DNA of 64,000 nucleotides. Source: Melanocharis versteri (taxonomy: Eukaryota > Chordata > Aves > Passeriformes > Melanocharitidae). The first letter of the stretch is position 1, and each line of letters begins with the position of its first letter. Location of the stretch: the NCBI GenBank assembly GCA_013397845.1, contig VZTG01009087.1:86591-150590 (forward strand). The letters run 5' to 3'. The translations under genes were made by a program, and so were the position numbers. The notes under the pieces are model-generated. The model saw nothing but the letters and a program-made list of their open reading frames with translations. It was not told the DNA's origin and searched no databases. This document shows, piece by piece, positions 58,890 through 64,000 of the stretch.

Positions 58890-59159
58890 GGTGGAGGCCG
58901 GGCGGGAGCGCGCCCTGGGCTGAAGTGAAGAGGGGTCTCACAGTCAACAAGAGGCAGGACTGATCTTTTCTCTGTGGTGACCAGTGACAGGACCCGAGAG
59001 AATGGCCTGGAGCTCAGTCCGGGGAGGTTTAGGTTGGATATCAGGAAACAGTTCGTCACTCAGTGGTTGGGCACTGGAACGGGCTCCCCAGAGAAGGGGT
59101 CACAGCACCACCCTGAGAGAGTTCAAGAAGCTTTAGGGCAACGCTCTCAGGCACATGGT
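58890..59159 (+). repeat. Copy 2 of the exact 270-bp duplication
   Basis: This is the second, contiguous copy, starting GGTGGAGGCC. Unlike copy 1 it continues past CACATGGT into the rest of the CR1 3' end, so this is likely the true placement. Confidence 0.9.
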
Positions 59160-59252
59160 GTGATCCTTGGGGATGTCCTGTGCAGGGCCAGGAGCTGGAC
59201 TCGGTGGTCCTTGTGGGTCCCTTCCAACCCGGGGTAGCCTGTGGTTCTGTGG
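58935..59252 (+). mobile_element. CR1 LINE 3' fragment
   Basis: The sequence carries several blocks typical of the CR1 3' end in order: GGGGAGGTTTAGGTTGGATA, TTGGGCACTGGAACGGGCTC, GAGTTCAAGAAGC, CTCTCAGGCACATGGTGTGA, GGGCCAGGAGCTGGACTCG, then CCTTGTGGGTCCCTTCCAAC and a terminal GTGGTTCTGTG. It is a 5'-truncated, non-coding copy inserted head-left on the plus strand, opposite to MARK1, beside its presumed promoter. CR1 is the dominant LINE of birds and occurs in other reptiles. The 5' limit is approximate. Confidence 0.88.
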
Positions 59253-59420
59253 GCCAGGTGCGATGCTCCGCCGACGGGAGGGCGTGTCGCAGTGCCCCGG
59301 GGACAGGGCCCGCCGGGGGACCGGGCGTATTCCTCAGCCTGGCAGGATGGAGAGGCCTCGGAGAAAGCCAGCGGGGCTCGGCGAGTCGGTGGCCTGGGGA
59401 GCCCCAAGCCCCCTGCGTGT

Positions 59421-62400
59421 GAGCTGTGGGACAGAGCTCATGGGGTGCTGGGGCTGCTGATGTTGGCTAGTGGGTTGCCAGGAGCTGTCCTTCTTCGTCT
59501 CTGGTAACCAGGAGCCTGAGGAAGGGCAGTGGGGCAGCTTCAAGTCTGCAATTCATGGACTCTCTGGAGGTTTGTAAAACCCTGTGTCAGCAGCAGAGCG
59601 TCTGTGTAAATCAGACCATTTATTTGTGCACCTCAGCCAGCCCGCCAACCCACTTGAAGCTGAAATTGGATCAACAAGACTGTGCAGCACATCCCTCCGC
59701 TCATGTCCGACCAGCTCACAGTCCTTGAACACTTAACCAGTGACCTCATGTGCTTAAAATTAGAACCATACATGCATTTTTGTCTTTGAGAAGTTAGTAG
59801 TGTTTACACAACAGCAGCTTTTGCTAGAAAACCAGCCAAACCCTTCACGAAATTCTAAAAATAATCTGCAGAAAATGCAAGAAACCTCCCAACTTCCCCT
59901 GCATCAGAAGCAAAACAGTGGGTCTGAATTTCTATTGCAATATTTTGACAGATTTGTGTAGCCGAGGCTGTAAACACACTCCTTGTTCTGGAAGACTTTC
60001 CTTAGGAAAACACTTTGGAAGGCACTTCATGAGTTGTATGTCTATCTTCAGGAAGCCCTTAACTGCTCGTAAAAGGGCACTGACTGTTATACATTACTTG
60101 TAGATAACATATATAAATGCATCTGTACGTATAGGTAAACACACTAGTAGTGTATGTTTAATTCTGACTATGTTAATTCTGGTGTTATTCAAGAGGCAGC
60201 CCCAGCTCCTCAGCGCTGCTCAGCCCACAGTGGAGTTTTCCACAGATTTAGGAAAACAGCTGATGCAGGCACAAGCAGAGAACAACCCCATGTTGTAGGA
60301 GCAGTGTAACTGGACTCGCTGTTTGCACATTCAGCATCCTGTTGCTCTGAGCATGCATGATTTGTCAGTCTGGAAATGATAGAGGTTCCCAGCTCATCCT
60401 CGGACCAAAGCCTCCCAAATCCTGGGAGGGGCCTCTGTGAATTTCTAGCTTTCTCTTCACATAGCTGGAACTACCAATTCCAAGGGAAATTTTAGGGTCC
60501 TTCATTTTACTGGGAACAAAATAATCCAAGATTAGGTTTACTCGAGGTAAGCAGCCATGGTCTAGCCAGCATGCCAAAACAAGTTTGTTGACAAACTGGA
60601 TATTAACCCAGTTTAGTTGCTTAGCTCATCAAAATGCACTCACTTTTATCCCAAGTAAGAGCACGACTGTGTCTAGGGCTCTGTGTGGGGCCTGACTCTG
60701 CAATCCTTACTTGGTCAAAACTCCCACTGATGCAAAGCCATGCTGGTATGGATTTGTGTATGCACCTGTGGTGGGAGAAGAAAGAAGTGTAAGCTCCAAT
60801 GTCTTCTGCATGTGTTTAATGACACCATTAACTCAGGAAAAGCTTAGAGAGACTTCCTGCCTTACAATTTGAATAAGCTTTGGTCAGTATTTCGTAGGAA
60901 AATATCTTCAGAAATTATAAGTGTAGTAATGTAATAATTTTTGTTATCTGAAGATCTGCTTTGCACTTGTTTTGACCATGGTTATTATGGTTGTCACCTT
61001 CTTTCATGTTACTAAGGTCAGTCGTTCATTTAATAGCTCTGTTTAATTTTGTCATGTTATTACTACAGGCTTCATGTGTCCTCCAGGTGGAAAAATGCAG
61101 GAACAATGACTGAAGAGCTGCATGGAAGAGAGGGTGACCACAGAGACGGTTCTGTCATAACTCAGTCACTCTCCAAAGAGACAAAGCAGAGCACAGGCAG
61201 TGGGCTGAGCACAAAAATGGCCTGGAAGGAGAATGCTTCAAACTGTCTGAGACCTGCAACTAAAATATGCCGAAAGTTACTGCTGCTTCAAGCAGCATTA
61301 AGTCCTGCTTGGTGCCCATCAGGAATCGTGTGTATTTACTGAGTGGCTTCAACTTCAGCACCGAAAATGTGCCGAAGCTGAAGGTATTCCACCACCTTAC
61401 CAGGATCTAAATCCCATCCACTACTCTAGTAGTGATTTCAGATGCTGACTTCAATGAAACCTTTTCCCACAATTTTCAAATTCAGTTCTCAACAGCAAAA
61501 GTGTGAGAGGTTCAGAAATAACACAGGAACAGGTGACCACTGAAATGTGAATAAAACAGAGCAAAATCATGCTCTTTATTGCCTTTCATTACACCAGGAC
61601 ATCTACTGTAGAGTGGAAAACTAAATGAAAGGCCTGGCAAATATGAAAGAGTAAAGTACCTCTGCATGCAATAAGACTGCAGTAGCATTAAGGAATCCTG
61701 AGGTCATTACAAACTACAGGTACAGGGCTCCATGGCTTGTTTACTTTCAAGAGGGACACAGGAAAAAATTACATGTACTCTGAATATATGTAGACTTTGT
61801 AAATATATGAATAGTTACAATCAAGATTCTGATTTTGCTGTAAGAATCATTAGGAAGTACAATCTTAATGGAAAGTTAAGTAACTTATAATTTGCCCTAA
61901 TACTTTAAACCTGCAAACAAATGAGGTTGTTTTTTTTAAAATTGCAAGCCATACCCTGTGTGAATACTCTTATGTACATTTAACAGGCCAAAAATTGTCT
62001 GAAAGTCAGTTGTACTGAAATTTAGTAGTTAAGTTTTCTGGGTAACTGAAGTTTTTATTGTTTTGATGCCATTATGAAGAACTGCCCTAAGAATATCCAT
62101 GTAAGAACTTCGTATGAAAACGGTAAATAAAAGCAGCATTTGTCACTGAGTAGCCTGGACATCTCGGTGAGGATAATAAAATCACAGTACGACTTTATAG
62201 TTGCAGTACTTTGTTGCACATCCCCAAGGCCTCTAAAATGGTATCAGAAAATCTACTCGAGAGAAGAGAGAATTTTCTCTTAAACATGTGGGTTGCCAGG
62301 GGTCTGAAGAAGCTTCTGAGGGCAGTTGCTCTGTCCCTGGGCATGTCTCTGATGGCCTAAAAAACCAGAAGGGTCTTGTTAACTGGTCCCACTATGTTAA

Positions 62401-62700
62401 AGATCTCTGCACTGGCTCTTAATAATCATTGCTAAAAATAGCTAGTTTTGATTGTTTCCTTCAGCTTTGATATCTCAACTTTCTTTTGATGCCCCCAGTC
62501 TCTTCAGCCACGCAGCCAACTTCTTCCCACATCTGAAGAGTTTCAAAAGGAAACTAGCAAGCCACCGTAGCACTGAGGTAGAACCACAATGAAACCTGGG
62601 GCAATGGCAACTCTGTGAATTTCACCCCTTGTTTTCTTTTGCTGCAGCATTTTTTGACTGTTGTGGCTTTCAGTAGTGGTTTCAAACTTACTTTTTAAAA
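59421..62700. other. Flank upstream of MARK1, no gene recognised
   Basis: After the CpG-rich block the sequence returns to moderate or AT-rich composition. The short open frames on either strand have no recognisable content, and I see no conserved coding exon, tRNA or other RNA gene. It could contain distal regulatory sequence or the 5' end of MARK1 if the promoter is further out than inferred. Confidence 0.6.
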
Positions 62701-62708
62701 AAGTTTCA

Positions 62709-62729
62709 TTTTCTTTCTTTCTTTCTTTC
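62709..62729. repeat. (TTTC)n microsatellite
   Basis: About five tandem TTTC units occur here, followed by a T-rich stretch. Confidence 0.85.
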
Positions 62730-64000
62730 CTCTTTTTTTGTAGCTTGAGTTTAGATTAGTATCTTGGCAGAGGAGGTAAGGTTTGAATCATTTTCATGCA
62801 TCAGCACTGACAATATCTTTTTGCTATTCATTTTTTGGGAAATGTTAACATTCTTAGAAAAGACTATCAGAGAGTAATAATGAAAACAGTGTTGTATGTT
62901 GGAAGTATCTGTAATGAATATGCAATATATTGGTATTCCTTTTATCTGAAAATATTTATTTGTTATGAAAGCATGTTAAAGAGTAAAATAACTATTTAAA
63001 TCAGGTACTTCATGATTCCTATCATAGTCGTATCTGAGCTATCACGTAAAACATAATGCACCTCTGCATTCAAGCTGGGAAGCTTCCTGAGCTGTTGCTA
63101 AGCTGTAGATCTGAGGAGCAGAGGGACTAAATGGTCTGTCCAGGAGCAGAGAGGAAGCCAGGGACAAAGAAGACATCAGGCTCACTAGAAGTAGTCCTTG
63201 GGGACTCTCTGGATACAGTTTTAAAACCAGCTTTAGATAACCCCAGGAGATGGGGCAGGATGGCAGGAAGCCTGCAACAAGATGCCTAGTGATCTGCCAT
63301 TGATCTTCAGAGGGTCACCAGAGACCAGAAGTGGGGGAAGAGTTGGGAAAGGCAATTAACCTAAGTGGTCACAGATGTTCTCACTCCACATCTGCCCTCT
63401 GCAGACTTCAGTGGTGTGGTTTCTGTGGAAACAGAAACTCTGTGCTAAATGGAGCTGCGATCCCTGGCAAGATCTAATTTTTCTGAAGATGTATTCTACA
63501 GTAGCGCAACAAGAACTCCTTGGTGCAGAAAGGTGCAAAGCTATCCTGCAGCAGTATTGCATATTCTGATCCAAGGAAGAACAGCTTTTGATCCAGGAAC
63601 AATTGCAGGATTTGTTATGAGTTGATCCAATAAATGATTCTGTAACAGGAAGGTCTCTAACTGTGGCAAAGACCCTATGTAATCCTCAGGGAGTGTGGGG
63701 TGAAGTGAAGCCTTTCCTCTGCCCATTTTAAGGTGACCAAGAAAATAAAGATTTGAGCTAAACTCCTGACTGCAGCATTGAAGCATGTATGTGTATGTCT
63801 CTGTGCATATTTTTTTACTTATTTAGGACTTTTTTTTGTCGTATCTCATTTGGTTAAAATACCTTGTTGAGTCTACTAGGGTTCATTTTTTATTGAGTCA
63901 CTCTACCACTTTAGAAGCTAAAAATGACTTGGGTTGTGTGGTACTTTTTTCCCCATCTTTCCCCTAGCCCCTCCTCCACCCCTCCCAAAAAAAAAGCAGT
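62730..64000. other. Intergenic flank, nothing recognised
   Basis: This is mixed-composition DNA with overlapping short open frames on both strands around 63.35-63.79 kb that do not resemble known proteins. It ends in a C-rich tract and an A run. No feature can be supported. Confidence 0.6.

Larger units (their letters stand above)
58030..59420. promoter_or_regulatory. MARK1: CpG-rich block, probable MARK1 promoter region
   Basis: From about 58.03 kb the base composition changes abruptly from AT-rich to very GC- and CpG-rich (for example GCCGCGCG and GCGGCCGGCAGCCG before the gap, GGCCGCGGCTTCG and CCGCCGACGGGAGG after it). It is the only such block upstream of exon 2, so it is the best candidate for the MARK1 CpG-island promoter and exon 1. 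The inference is weakened because a CR1 fragment supplies part of the GC content and 275 bases are unknown. No start codon, TATA box or exon 1 donor could be shown. Confidence 0.5.

Noticed and set aside
58641..59237. Two near-identical open frames starting MVTSDRTRENGLELS, which look like a duplicated gene.
   Set aside because: They are translations of non-coding CR1 3' sequence inside the exact 270-bp repeat.
61049..61342. 97-codon plus-strand frame in the upstream flank.
   Set aside because: No recognisable domain, splice structure or conservation argument is available from sequence alone.
1..64000. Looked for CRISPR arrays, operons, tRNA genes, viral integrations and other unusual systems.
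   Set aside because: None is visible. The window is an ordinary vertebrate kinase gene with its introns and flanks.

Overview
The window is vertebrate nuclear DNA, almost certainly from a bird (a crocodilian or turtle is less likely). It is AT-rich, intron-dominated sequence with no bacterial-style operons. It holds one recognisable multi-exon gene with vertebrate splice signals, and a CR1-type LINE 3' end at about 58.9-59.25 kb, which is the characteristic retrotransposon of birds and other reptiles.

The gene is MARK1 (microtubule affinity-regulating kinase 1, PAR-1 family), on the minus strand. I could place 17 consecutive coding exons, numbered 2 to 18, between 36100 and 2558. All 17 have GT/AG boundaries and compatible phases. 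Together they give 2334 nt in one open frame (777 codons plus stop). With the usual 17-codon first exon, the protein would be about 794 residues, against about 795 for human MARK1. In order it carries the kinase domain (exons 2-10), UBA domain (exon 11), a long Ser-rich spacer (exons 12-17, including a 45-nt cassette exon) and the KA1 domain (exon 18). MARK1 is chosen over its paralogue MARK3 because of the N-terminal, spacer and pre-KA1 sequences.

Layout: 1-2557 is 3' UTR and flank. 2558-36100 is the exon-intron body. 36101 to about 58.3 kb is intron 1, with no gene recognised. About 58.0-59.4 kb is a CpG-rich block containing a 275-base run of N, a CR1 fragment and a probable false duplication; the missing exon 1 and promoter are best placed here. 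59.4-64 kb is upstream flank with no supported gene.

I found no exotic or previously undescribed system. The points most worth checking are: the assembly defect at the MARK1 promoter (an exact 270-base repeat either side of a lone N, next to the gap); the unbroken series of phase-2 spacer exons, which allows in-frame skipping; and a diverged repeat pair in intron 1 (39.1 and 40.3 kb) that I cannot assign to a family. All exon calls come from reading translations and splice sites by eye, and no alignment was run.
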